A stretch of 48,637 nucleotides of DNA from Candidatus Acetothermia bacterium (lineage in GTDB: Bacteria; Bipolaricaulota; Bipolaricaulia; RBG-16-55-9; DRXL01): assembly GCA_016179105.1 (NCBI GenBank), contig JACOSB010000139.1, positions 1 through 48,637 of the forward strand, read 5' to 3'. Below, in pieces: positions 26,203 to 33,364 of this stretch. The notes beneath the pieces are model-generated. The model saw nothing but the letters and a program-made list of their open reading frames with translations, ran no database searches and had not been told where the DNA came from. Numbering within the stretch: the first letter of the stretch is position 1; each line of letters starts with the position of its first letter. The translations under genes and the position numbers were made by a program.

Positions 26203-26224
26203 GATGAGGAAATCATCGTAGACT
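26196..26224 (+). promoter_or_regulatory. Rightward promoter of the ParB-like gene
   Basis: TTGACA at 26196-26201 and TAGACT at 26219-26224 are 17 bases apart. AAGGAGG at 26249-26255 lies 7 bases before the ATG. The two opposing -35 boxes share five bases, so the promoters cannot easily be used at once. Confidence 0.75.
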
Positions 26225-26244
26225 AACTAACTTACTAACTAACT
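26222..26244 (+). repeat. Two copies of ACTAACTAACT, candidate operator
   Basis: ACTAACTAACT occurs at 26222-26232 and 26234-26244, one base apart, overlapping the -10 box and the start region of the rightward promoter. Position and repetition suggest a binding site for the ParB-like protein or another HTH protein. Confidence 0.5.
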
Positions 26245-26262
26245 ATACAAGGAGGGTAGCCA

Positions 26263-27249
26263 ATGACTACTCAAACGACAGGAGATGTCAGCGTCCGCAC
26301 GTCGCCCCAAAACGAAGTCGAACTGGATCTGCAAGACACATCCCAGAAAGCAACAATCCGGCGGCATGTCTTCGGCCGCCGCTCGGACGGCATAGAAGTC
26401 CAATTAGATCCGGAGCTGTTTCCCCGACGTGAGATAAACAAGGCAATAGTGGCCAGCTATAAAGAAGCCATGCTCGCTGGCCATTCATTTCCACGAGTGA
26501 AAACGCGGCCGGACGGCAAGGTCGTGGATGGGACACATCGTCTCATGGCCGCGATGGCAGCAGGTGGGCCTTATCTCCAGCAGATGTTGGACGAAGCTGA
26601 AGTCGTTCAAGGCGATCTAGCAGAGGCGATCAAGCTGAATATCGCTCATGGCTTGCTGATCCCTCTCAAGGAAAGGCCAGCGCTGGCTTGCCGCCTCTTT
26701 GTGATGGGTAAAGAACTGAAGGAATTAGCTGGGATTTTTAAAGTGCAATTGAGGACTGTGGAACGGTGGACAAAAGAGGAGCGGGAAGCAAAACGCGAAG
26801 CTGAGATCAAGCAGGTTCAGCAATTGGCAGAGGATGGACACAGCGTCCGCGAAATTGCTCATCAACTCAAGATACCCAAGACAACTGTGCATCGCCGCAC
26901 TGGGAATGACGTGTCCCGCAAAAGACGGTCTGTCGGAACCGGGACGACAGCTAAGAGCATGGCGACGAAAGAAGATAGCCTTGAGGAGGCATTAGGTAGT
27001 GTCGGAACCAAATATCTTTGGATTCCAGAGGATCAATATCATCTCACCTTGGAATTCAATTTTGAAAAACTTGGCGCACTTAAAATTCAACTCCGCCGTT
27101 CTCCTAACGACCCGAAATTTGATGGCCCTGGATCAGTCATCCACCTGACTCGCCTCCTCAAAACTTTTGAAGCTGTGAGTGAGCGGATCAAGCGGATGGG
27201 AGATCGTTGGCAGGGTATGCTTCAACAGAAAGAAGCGGCCAAAAAGTGA
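26263..27249 (+). CDS. ParB-like nuclease-fold protein with two HTH segments
   Basis: A 328-residue protein. Residues 43-105 match the ParB/Srx fold (VQLDPELFPRREINKAIVASYKEAMLAGHSFP and the motif DGTHRLMAA at 89-97; many ParB proteins have DGxHR). Residues 150-170 (ELKELAGIFKVQLRTVERWT) and 193-213 (SVREIAHQLKIPKTTVHRR) are HTH-like. The C-terminal 90 residues are unlike chromosomal ParB. There is no ParA next to it, as in PRTRC cassettes, in which a ParB-related protein leads a ThiF/JAB group. It probably binds DNA, perhaps its own divergent promoter. Confidence 0.85.
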   Translation: MTTQTTGDVSVRTSPQNEVELDLQDTSQKATIRRHVFGRRSDGIEVQLDPELFPRREINKAIVASYKEAMLAGHSFPRVKTRPDGKVVDGTHRLMAAMAAGGPYLQQMLDEAEVVQGDLAEAIKLNIAHGLLIPLKERPALACRLFVMGKELKELAGIFKVQLRTVERWTKEEREAKREAEIKQVQQLAEDGHSVREIAHQLKIPKTTVHRRTGNDVSRKRRSVGTGTTAKSMATKEDSLEEALGSVGTKYLWIPEDQYHLTLEFNFEKLGALKIQLRRSPNDPKFDGPGSVIHLTRLLKTFEAVSERIKRMGDRWQGMLQQKEAAKK

Positions 27250-27337
27250 AGGCTGCAACAACGAGGAGATGCCACCGATAACTGGTACCAAAACCCGACA
27301 GTCTAAACCGGAATGATCCATTGAAAAGGGAAATTCT

Positions 27338-27583
27338 ATGTACCGCCTCTACACTGAAAGCAAGCCGAATCTTGCTGAAATTCTTGGTCGCTATGTGCAT
27401 GCATTCACGCTGATTGAGGCGGTCGGATGCTGGAATTTACAGATCGAGAAATCTGCCATCATCGAGCTAGCTGATATCAGCCTGGAGACGGCGAAGCAGA
27501 TTGCTGCTGAGATAAAGAGGCTGAATTCTCAAGAAGCGGTCCTCATTGCAGAGATTAGTGAGCGAACCACTCTGATCGTATGA
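27338..27583 (+). CDS. Small protein of unknown function (81 aa)
   Basis: AAAAGGGA lies before the ATG. The product is mostly helical (LAEILGRYVHAFTLIEAVGCWNLQIEKSAIIELAD, then LETAKQIAAEIKRLNSQEAVLIAE). I do not recognise it. It is one of three small genes between the ParB-like gene and the ubiquitin-type cassette, in the same direction and with short gaps. PRTRC cassettes also carry several small unnamed proteins in this zone, but no specific match can be claimed. Confidence 0.65.
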   Translation: MYRLYTESKPNLAEILGRYVHAFTLIEAVGCWNLQIEKSAIIELADISLETAKQIAAEIKRLNSQEAVLIAEISERTTLIV

Positions 27584-27688
27584 AGACTCCTAAGGTTTGA
27601 TAGACCACGTATGGGCATAAGCGAAAGCAAGTTGTATCCACTATGCGTCGTCAGCGCTTGCTGGCTTGCCATTGTCTTGAGGGTCGCC

Positions 27689-27937
27689 ATGCCATTGCGG
27701 AATGAACTGAGAAAAGAAACGCATGCACCACGGATGCCTTCTGATACATCCTCCGCGATGGAAGCAGGTCTCAGGATATTGGCCCGGATGATAGTTGAAC
27801 AGTGGCTGAGAGAAAAATATGCGGAATGCTCAGCAAATGGCCAAGAAACGGAAAGCAACGATCGGAACCAGGGCGGAGACCTTAGTTGTCCACGACGATC
27901 CGACGGGTTCGACGCTCGGCAACCAAAGACCCGATAG
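27689..27937 (+). CDS. Small helical protein of unknown function (82 aa)
   Basis: I start at ATG 27689 because GAGGG lies 6 bases upstream; the frame is open from 27611 but no ribosome site precedes the earlier ATG. The core AMEAGLRILARMIVEQWLRE is an amphipathic helix of a type often seen in very small plasmid and element proteins. The C-terminal third is polar and probably disordered. Function is unknown. It ends 10 bases before the next start. Confidence 0.5.
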   Translation: MPLRNELRKETHAPRMPSDTSSAMEAGLRILARMIVEQWLREKYAECSANGQETESNDRNQGGDLSCPRRSDGFDARQPKTR

Positions 27938-27947
27938 GAGGGAAGAA

Positions 27948-28319
27948 ATGGATTGCGAATACAGAAAGGTGGAAAAGAGCTTGGACAAGGGCTCTCAGGT
28001 TTCAGTTTTGCTCAGGTTCTACTTGAAGTTCAAGGACGGCCGAGCGGCAGAACTGATAAGCGTAGACCACCAAATTCTTCCGATGGACGGAAAATTCCAG
28101 CTTTTGAGTTACCCTCACCTGCCTTCATGGGCTCATGAACATTTCTACAACTGTACCCCATTCATGTATCGCAAATGGCTTTTCGAATCGTGGTCAATAA
28201 CAAAGAAGGACTATGAAGATGCCAAGCAATGGACGTTGACTCATTTCAACGAGGACGGGTCTTTGAAAGAAGAATATCGAACCCAAAAAACTCTGATAAA
28301 AGAGGAGGTGAAAGCATGA
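27948..28319 (+). CDS. Unknown protein (123 aa) coupled to the ubiquitin-like gene
   Basis: A strong site (AGGAGGGA) precedes ATG 27948. The protein begins MDCEYRKVEKSL and holds a strand-rich part (VSVLLRFYLKFKDGRAAELISVDHQILP) and a helical second half rich in Trp, Phe and Tyr. There are no recognised motifs. Its TGA overlaps the ATG of the ubiquitin-like gene by 4 bases (ATGA), so the two are translated together and possibly in fixed ratio. It may be a partner or substrate adaptor of the modifier; that is inference from coupling only. Confidence 0.7.
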   Translation: MDCEYRKVEKSLDKGSQVSVLLRFYLKFKDGRAAELISVDHQILPMDGKFQLLSYPHLPSWAHEHFYNCTPFMYRKWLFESWSITKKDYEDAKQWTLTHFNEDGSLKEEYRTQKTLIKEEVKA

Positions 28320-28564
28320 AGAGGATCACAATCGCAAAGCCCGGTGCTGGCAGCGAGGGCAACACTCTTGTTGATGCCCAGCTTCCACCAGGTACAACGG
28401 CTAGGGACGTGTTGCGTAGTGTTGGCTTGGACCAAAACTACTTTCTAGCGAAGTGGCCCGCTCCGGGGCAGGCCCCGATCCCGTTCGGAGAGACCGAGAG
28501 CCTCTTTGAAAAGGTCGGCGACGGCGAAAAGTTGCTCGCCGCCAGCAAAGCTTCTATGGGGTGA
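28316..28564 (+). CDS. Candidate ubiquitin-like modifier (82 aa, C-terminal Gly)
   Basis: The size and pattern fit a beta-grasp protein: first strand KRITIAKPG, second strand TLVDAQLPPGTT, a helix ARDVLRSVGL, a middle strand YFLAKWP, and the end IPFGETESLFEKVGDGEKLL. The chain ends SKASMG and stops right after Gly, as E1-activated modifiers do, though with a single Gly and not the usual di-Gly. Identification rests on this pattern plus the E1 and JAMM genes downstream. It could also be a sulfur-carrier-like protein (MoaD/ThiS type). A strong hairpin follows the stop. Confidence 0.55.
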   Translation: MKRITIAKPGAGSEGNTLVDAQLPPGTTARDVLRSVGLDQNYFLAKWPAPGQAPIPFGETESLFEKVGDGEKLLAASKASMG

Positions 28565-28571
28565 TGCGCAA

Positions 28572-28602
28572 GGGTGGGGCGTAGTAAGGCTACGTCCCAC
28601 CC
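28572..28602 (+). promoter_or_regulatory. 13-bp stem-loop between the modifier gene and the rest of the cassette
   Basis: Positions 28572-28584 pair with 28590-28602 (12 Watson-Crick pairs and one G-U) around the loop TAAGG. It starts 7 bases after the stop codon, has no T-run, and so may be an RNA-stabilising or partial termination element. Confidence 0.6.
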
Positions 28603-28647
28603 TACTCCAAATGTTGCCTGGAATGAACAACAAAAAAGGAGTGAATT

Positions 28648-29040
28648 ATGGTAATCCAAATCCTGCCTTCGGGGCAACCAAGGCAATGCATCCAGATTCG
28701 TCCGATGGTCGAAGTTGAGAGGGTTCCTTGCTCCTACCTCCACGAGCAAGGCTGGGTGCGCAAGGGCGACAAGGTGTGGGAAGGGTGGTACCGCTCGATT
28801 TACGGGAGTTTTAAAGGCCAGATCAGGTACGGCAAAGAGCAGGGCCAAATGGGGTGGCACTTCTACATCGAAGATCCCCCGACGGCTGTTCTGGCCGGGA
28901 GCCACCGCAACTGTTTTGTCCCAAGGCCGAACAACAAGTATTGGATCCATTTTTCCTGCCGGCCCAAAGACCTTGACTCTGGGCTCAGGGAAACCGAGAG
29001 GGTTATACGCCTCGGCTTCGAGGAAGCCGGGAGGATATAG
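28648..29040 (+). CDS. Unknown protein in the E2 position of the cassette (130 aa)
   Basis: AAAGGAGTGAATT precedes the ATG. The core reads GWYRSIYGSFKGQI, then WHFYIEDPPTAVL, SHRNCFVPRP, YWIHFSCRP and a final helix (LDSGLRETERVIRLGFEEA). That is a compact alpha/beta protein with the size of a bacterial E2-like domain, with a His-x-x-Cys-Phe segment (HRNCF) that could hold a catalytic Cys. Known E2 signatures are not clear to me, so this is a position-based proposal and not a family assignment. Its TAG is 2 bases before the JAMM gene's ATG. Confidence 0.6.
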   Translation: MVIQILPSGQPRQCIQIRPMVEVERVPCSYLHEQGWVRKGDKVWEGWYRSIYGSFKGQIRYGKEQGQMGWHFYIEDPPTAVLAGSHRNCFVPRPNNKYWIHFSCRPKDLDSGLRETERVIRLGFEEAGRI

Positions 29041-29042
29041 CC

Positions 29043-29786
29043 ATGCCCCGCGAAACCAAACAGACAAAGGTCAATTCCATCAAGGGCAACGTCAAGGCCA
29101 AGGTCAACCACACAAGGCTGGCCGCATTACGTTTGCAGCGGTACCTGCAGGGCCAGCAAAAGCTGCACGCGCAAGAGTTCATGCAGGCCGTTGAAGATAT
29201 GGACATGGCCAAGATGCAGAGGCTCTATTCCGAGCTGGTCAACATCATCGACCTAGCTAAAGCCACCCTGGGGATCATGGGGCAGCCCGTTCCCCAAGCT
29301 GCTGAAGAGTTGGCCCCCACTTACGTCGGGTCGAGCTGGCAGTTCAAAGATTGGTTCGAAATCCTGATGGGCTCCAACACAGAAGAGTTTTTCCCTGTCT
29401 CGGGTGTGGAGCATGACAGCCATTTGTTCTTGCAGCGCCGCTGCGAAGTCAGGCTGGCCATGAAGAGCGTGACGGGTGTGGAAGCCGATCTGTCCTCGAT
29501 GATGACGGCCCTGCTGGAGATGGACCGCTATGGCCACCGCTACCTGGCGCACATCCACTCCCATCCCTTCGAAAATATGGGTAAGGAAGGGACGCTGCCT
29601 TCGCAGATCGACCTGGAGTATCAACAGTCGTTGGAGATCGGGCAATACCCGAGCATCGGGATCATATTCTCCCGCGATAGATACTTCCGATTCTTCAGCA
29701 TCAACAAGCTCTTCAACATCAAGATTTATGGGAAGGGGGTTGAGCAAATTGAGGACAAAGTTTTCAGGCTCGTCGAGCCGAAATAG
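29043..29786 (+). CDS. JAB/MPN+ (JAMM) metalloprotease
   Basis: A 247-residue protein. After a helical N-terminal region (residues 20-85), residues 95-240 form a JAB domain: LAHIHSHPFENMG holds the two zinc His (HSHP at 172-175), and LPSQID gives Ser187 and Asp190, completing the JAMM motif H-x-H-x(n)-S-x2-D. In ubiquitin-type pathways such enzymes cut isopeptide bonds or process the modifier. All metal-binding residues are in place, so activity is likely. The E1 gene starts inside its last 59 bases. Confidence 0.9.
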   Translation: MPRETKQTKVNSIKGNVKAKVNHTRLAALRLQRYLQGQQKLHAQEFMQAVEDMDMAKMQRLYSELVNIIDLAKATLGIMGQPVPQAAEELAPTYVGSSWQFKDWFEILMGSNTEEFFPVSGVEHDSHLFLQRRCEVRLAMKSVTGVEADLSSMMTALLEMDRYGHRYLAHIHSHPFENMGKEGTLPSQIDLEYQQSLEIGQYPSIGIIFSRDRYFRFFSINKLFNIKIYGKGVEQIEDKVFRLVEPK

Positions 29787-30585
29787 GAATCGCTGGACGA
29801 CATTCGAGACAGGGCGCTTCAGCCGGGAGAAATCAGATGGGCCTTTCGTCACGGATCGGCAAGAGCGTGTCCCTGGTTTCTGCCAGAACGCTTTAGCCAA
29901 TTGCCGCTTGGGGTTTGTGGGGGCGGGAGGCATCAACGGCCCGATAGCAAGAAACGAAGTCCGGAAGGGCGTAGGTGAGAGCTACATCATGGATCATGAC
30001 ATCGTCGAGCTTTCTAACCTCAATCGCCAACTCTTTTATGAGAAGGACATCGGCAAGAGCAAGGCAATATGTCTGGCAAAGAATCTGATACACGAAGGAA
30101 CCACAGGTACGAAAGTCCATGCGATCGGCAAGCACTTCCAAGATGTAGAGCAATCTGGCCTTTTACTTTGCCCGGACGGAAGGCCCATTATCGACATCTT
30201 GATCTGCGGCGTCGATAACAGCATGGCAAGGATTGCTACTGCCTACTTCGGCCTCAAGCACAACATCCCTGTGATTATCAGTGCTGTCTCGGGGACAGCC
30301 AGCCACGGGTATGTTTTTGTGCAGAAGCCGGGCAAGGCTTGCTTCGTCTGCCTCTTCCCTTTCGAGATGGAGGATTATGCTGAGCCTTGCCCCGTCACTC
30401 CAGCCGTCTTGGATATCCTCAGCGTGATGTCGGGGCTTGCGACGTTTGCCGTGGATTCCCTGATCATGCAGCGCCCTCGTGGCTGGGATGTGAGGATGAT
30501 CTACTTGGACGGCAACCAGATGGACTGGAATGGCCGGGTGCCGAAGCGTGACGGCTGCCCCTTGTGTGGGAGTTTAATGAGGTGA
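29728..30585 (+). CDS. E1-like ThiF/MoeB-family adenylating enzyme (285 aa)
   Basis: The nucleotide-binding loop is GFVGAGGINGP (residues 63-72), followed by YIMDHDIVELSNLNRQLFYEKDIGKSKA, the D...N..R..K pattern of ATP-binding E1 domains. Zinc Cys pairs are CFVC (205-208) and CPLC (277-280), and Cys221 in EPCPVTPAV is a candidate for thioester formation. The family start sequence RFSRE.... is seen at residues 30-34, so the frame begins shortly before; ATG 29728 within the JAMM gene is the best start and implies coupled translation. It should adenylate the C terminus of the small modifier. Confidence 0.9.
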   Translation: MGRGLSKLRTKFSGSSSRNRNRWTTFETGRFSREKSDGPFVTDRQERVPGFCQNALANCRLGFVGAGGINGPIARNEVRKGVGESYIMDHDIVELSNLNRQLFYEKDIGKSKAICLAKNLIHEGTTGTKVHAIGKHFQDVEQSGLLLCPDGRPIIDILICGVDNSMARIATAYFGLKHNIPVIISAVSGTASHGYVFVQKPGKACFVCLFPFEMEDYAEPCPVTPAVLDILSVMSGLATFAVDSLIMQRPRGWDVRMIYLDGNQMDWNGRVPKRDGCPLCGSLMR

Positions 30586-30591
30586 CACATC

Positions 30592-30810
30592 ATGCTTGAT
30601 CGCATTCTATGGACAATCGTTTTGTGGCGTTTGGTGAAAGCGGGATGGCCCGTTTTGGCAATCCTTGCTTTTGCCCTGTGGTGGCCATCCCTGGCTGGCC
30701 ATTCGTTCTTTGACTTGATGTTCCGAACTCCAGGGATCGTGCCTATGGTCTTCTTGGTTCTGATTGGTTACTTCGTTTGGCGTGCAATCAAGCAGCTCAT
30801 GAAGGAGTGA
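30592..30810 (+). CDS. Small membrane protein (72 aa, two helices)
   Basis: GAGGTGA precedes the ATG; the gene starts 6 bases after the E1 stop. Two hydrophobic segments (WPVLAILAFALWWPSLA and GIVPMVFLVLIGYFVW) predict a hairpin membrane protein with a short basic tail. I recognise no family. Its place between the E1 and the zinc protein suggests it is part of the cassette and may bring it to the membrane. Confidence 0.65.
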   Translation: MLDRILWTIVLWRLVKAGWPVLAILAFALWWPSLAGHSFFDLMFRTPGIVPMVFLVLIGYFVWRAIKQLMKE

Positions 30811-30813
30811 GTC

Positions 30814-31284
30814 ATGCGAATTCTGAACATCTATCTGAAGAGGGATTCCAACAACAACCCCATCTACAGCCGTTCGCAAGAGACAGTGATCCAGCCGGAT
30901 CAGCACAACGAGACCACAACGATAACAATGGTGCGGTGCAGTCACTGTGGCACAACCTTAGAACATGATTCAATCCAGCAGGTGAGGTGCGGGGTGCCGG
31001 GATGCAATGTTTCCATGTGCCCTACCCCTGGATGCAGGGCAGTTTGCAGCTCATGCAGCAAGGCAGTGTGCAGTGCACATAGAAAGGGCTTCGGTCCCCA
31101 AAAGGTTACTCTGTGCGCTGTGTGCTTAGACCAGACACGACGATATGAGAAGGCCTTGCTGAAGACGGATCTTCTCAAGTTGCAGTCAGATAAGGATTTC
31201 TTGCCTGGGACTATTGGGATGATCCAACGTCTTTTGCGCCAGCAAAAGATCAAAAAGATAGAAAAAGAGTTGGAGGAGCTGTAG
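30814..31284 (+). CDS. Cys-rich multi-zinc protein with RING/B-box-like spacing (156 aa)
   Basis: Residues 42-104 contain eleven Cys and a His in a spacing that suggests two or three zinc sites: CSHC (42-45), C59, C64, C69, C74, C78-S-S-C81, C86-S-A-H89 and CAVC (101-104). This cross-brace-like array recalls treble-clef, B-box and RING modules, which act as E3 ligases or adaptors in ubiquitin systems. The rest is a basic helix (LRQQKIKKIEKELEEL). It lies 3 bases after the small membrane protein. E3 function is inference; a generic zinc-binding protein is the alternative. Confidence 0.7.
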   Translation: MRILNIYLKRDSNNNPIYSRSQETVIQPDQHNETTTITMVRCSHCGTTLEHDSIQQVRCGVPGCNVSMCPTPGCRAVCSSCSKAVCSAHRKGFGPQKVTLCAVCLDQTRRYEKALLKTDLLKLQSDKDFLPGTIGMIQRLLRQQKIKKIEKELEEL

Positions 31285-31286
31285 CC

Positions 31287-33278
31287 ATGACTTATGTGGA
31301 AGAGCTCCGGCAGCTGGCCAAGGACGCAGGAAGAAGCAATGACGTTGAAATCTTGGCCTTGATCGAAGCCGTCGCGATCACAGGCAAAAAAGAGCTGTTT
31401 GAAAGAGCGAAACAAATGCTCATATTCAGTGCAGCCGGCCAGACGGCCAGGCGTGATGTATGGTTCCCTTACCCGAGTGCAGGCGAGATCGACGGCGACG
31501 TGACCTTCGGCACTGTGATGGGCAACGGCGTGCCGGTGAGAGTGAGGGCATCTGAGTTAGTAAGAGGCATGCTTGTGACTGGAGCTCCAGGGACAGGTAA
31601 AACTACGCTTACTGAGGTCATGGCCCCCCAAGTCGCCAAGCTACCAAATGCTAACGTGTTCCTCATAGACACAAAGAGGGACTTTCTCGGCCTCATCCAG
31701 CCCATTACGAATCTCGTTGTTTGCGACCTCGAGTCGCTCAAATATAACCCTTTTGAAGTGCCCGATGGGGTCAATCCCAACCATCACGCACAAGTCATCA
31801 GTGCTATTTACCGCAAGGCGATGGGCGTCATCCATGCGGGAGAAGGAACTTTCTACCAGGGCGTGTATGAACTCTATGACCGCTATGGAGTCTTGCAAAA
31901 CAAGGGAGTCTACCCCACTTTGCTGGACCTGTTGGATCAGGAGAAAGCGAAGAAGGGCAATCCATATGGCGACGAGGCACGGGCCCGTGGGAGGGAGATC
32001 ATGCGCCTTCAAACCCTCTGCCTTGCCCTGGGAGAAACAATCAATTGCTCCAAGGGAATGAACCTGGCTGAACTCTTGTCGTCCAACATCCTGCTCTTGG
32101 TGGAGGGCCTCAACGCCGATGTCCGCTCTTGGCTCGTTGGCAGCTTGCTGGTCTCGATGATGGAGTACCGCATGGCCAACGGCCAGAGAGGGCAGGGGCT
32201 GCGCAACTGGATCGTAATCGATGAAGGGAAGAGCCTGATGCCTGCGAACGAGGAGAAGAAGATTACCCAGGGCACCCCCACCTTCACCGAATTTTTGCTG
32301 GGTGCAAGGGAGTGGGGCCTCGCTGCTCTTGTCACGGAACACATGCCAGAGGCCCTTGGCTCGGGTATCAAGGCCGGTTCGTTCATCAAATTGATGCTGA
32401 CTCTGGGGCGTGGCACGGATGTGCTCGACATGGCGTATGCAATGGGCCTTAACAGGGACCAGATTCAGGAGTGCTATCAACTGGACAACTACCAAGGAAT
32501 CCTAAAGCTCAGCGGAAGGTGGGTGCATCCAGTGAAGATACAGTTGCATCCTAGCGGGATGAATCGCTCCGTAACTCTCGAAGAGGCGAAGCAGCATAGC
32601 CAAGAGAGACTGAATCATCTCTTGCGGGAGGTTCAGGCCAGAGTCCCGATGACACCCAACGCTCAAGAGAAAGAAGAGAAAACTTTGGACATGGACATCC
32701 TCTTAAAGCATGTCTGCGAGCATCCGTTCCTCTCCATGAAGGAGCGTTTTGCGAAAGTCGGGATGGCCAAGTCCAAGACGTTCAAGCTCATAGAACGGTT
32801 AGAAAACGAGGGTTATATCCAGCCGCTATTCATCAGGGTGGGGCGTGGAAGGCCCATAGCTCTTCTACAGCTGACCGAGAAAGGAAGACAGCACATGGAA
32901 CAGAAAGGGGTATTTCCCCCGCGGTTCCGTGGTGGACTCAAGCACGCCTTCTGGGTTGAGACGGCCAAGCGGTTTTTCGAGGCTCAGGGGTTCAAGGCTG
33001 AGAAAGAGGCCCCTTTGAACGACGGGAACAACATCGTATTCCCTGACCTTCTTCTCTTCGGTAACGATCGGCGGCTGGCTGTCGAGATAGAAATCTCTGA
33101 CCATGGCATCAAGAACGTCAACAAGCTCCTGACACTTGTGGATGAGATTTACGTCATCACGGAGGACAGCGAGCTGAAACAAAAGCTTATGGCCGAGGCG
33201 AGGAAGGAGCTGATGACGGATGACTTCAACAGGACGCATTTCATGTTGGCCCAGGAATTAATTCTTCCTAGCGTCTAG
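31287..33278 (+). CDS. HerA/VirD4-like ATPase fused to winged helix and nuclease-like domain (663 aa)
   Basis: Residues 90-440 form a HerA/FtsK-class ATPase: Walker A GAPGTGKTT (99-107), Walker B NWIVIDE (307-313), and the GAREWGLAALVTEH strand-sensor region. Residues 465-545 form a winged helix (MKERFAKVGMAKSKTFKLIERLENEGYI). Residues 560-663 resemble a PD-(D/E)xK restriction-fold domain: FPDLLLFGNDRRLAVEIEIS. Such ATPases pump or process DNA, or couple to conjugation. GGAGG precedes the ATG, 2 bases after the zinc gene. It closes the cassette. The nuclease assignment is tentative. Confidence 0.8.
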   Translation: MTYVEELRQLAKDAGRSNDVEILALIEAVAITGKKELFERAKQMLIFSAAGQTARRDVWFPYPSAGEIDGDVTFGTVMGNGVPVRVRASELVRGMLVTGAPGTGKTTLTEVMAPQVAKLPNANVFLIDTKRDFLGLIQPITNLVVCDLESLKYNPFEVPDGVNPNHHAQVISAIYRKAMGVIHAGEGTFYQGVYELYDRYGVLQNKGVYPTLLDLLDQEKAKKGNPYGDEARARGREIMRLQTLCLALGETINCSKGMNLAELLSSNILLLVEGLNADVRSWLVGSLLVSMMEYRMANGQRGQGLRNWIVIDEGKSLMPANEEKKITQGTPTFTEFLLGAREWGLAALVTEHMPEALGSGIKAGSFIKLMLTLGRGTDVLDMAYAMGLNRDQIQECYQLDNYQGILKLSGRWVHPVKIQLHPSGMNRSVTLEEAKQHSQERLNHLLREVQARVPMTPNAQEKEEKTLDMDILLKHVCEHPFLSMKERFAKVGMAKSKTFKLIERLENEGYIQPLFIRVGRGRPIALLQLTEKGRQHMEQKGVFPPRFRGGLKHAFWVETAKRFFEAQGFKAEKEAPLNDGNNIVFPDLLLFGNDRRLAVEIEISDHGIKNVNKLLTLVDEIYVITEDSELKQKLMAEARKELMTDDFNRTHFMLAQELILPSV

Positions 33279-33364
33279 TAAGCGGTTTGGCCTAGCGAGA
33301 CGATTTAAGTCCGCTCGCAAGAGATAGGGACTTAAACTTAAACAAAAATCAGATAGGAGTAAAA

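Noticed and set aside
27265..27315. 15-codon frame after GAGGAG between the ParB-like gene and the next gene
   Set aside because: It has a ribosome site, but the frame (MPPITGTKTRQSKPE) is too short and plain to call.
27611..27688. Longer N terminus for the small gene ending at 27937
   Set aside because: No ribosome site at 27611, while ATG 27689 has GAGGG at proper distance.
31641..32495. 284-codon open frame opposite the HerA-like ATPase
   Set aside because: The sense strand carries clear Walker motifs; the antisense frame is low in structure.
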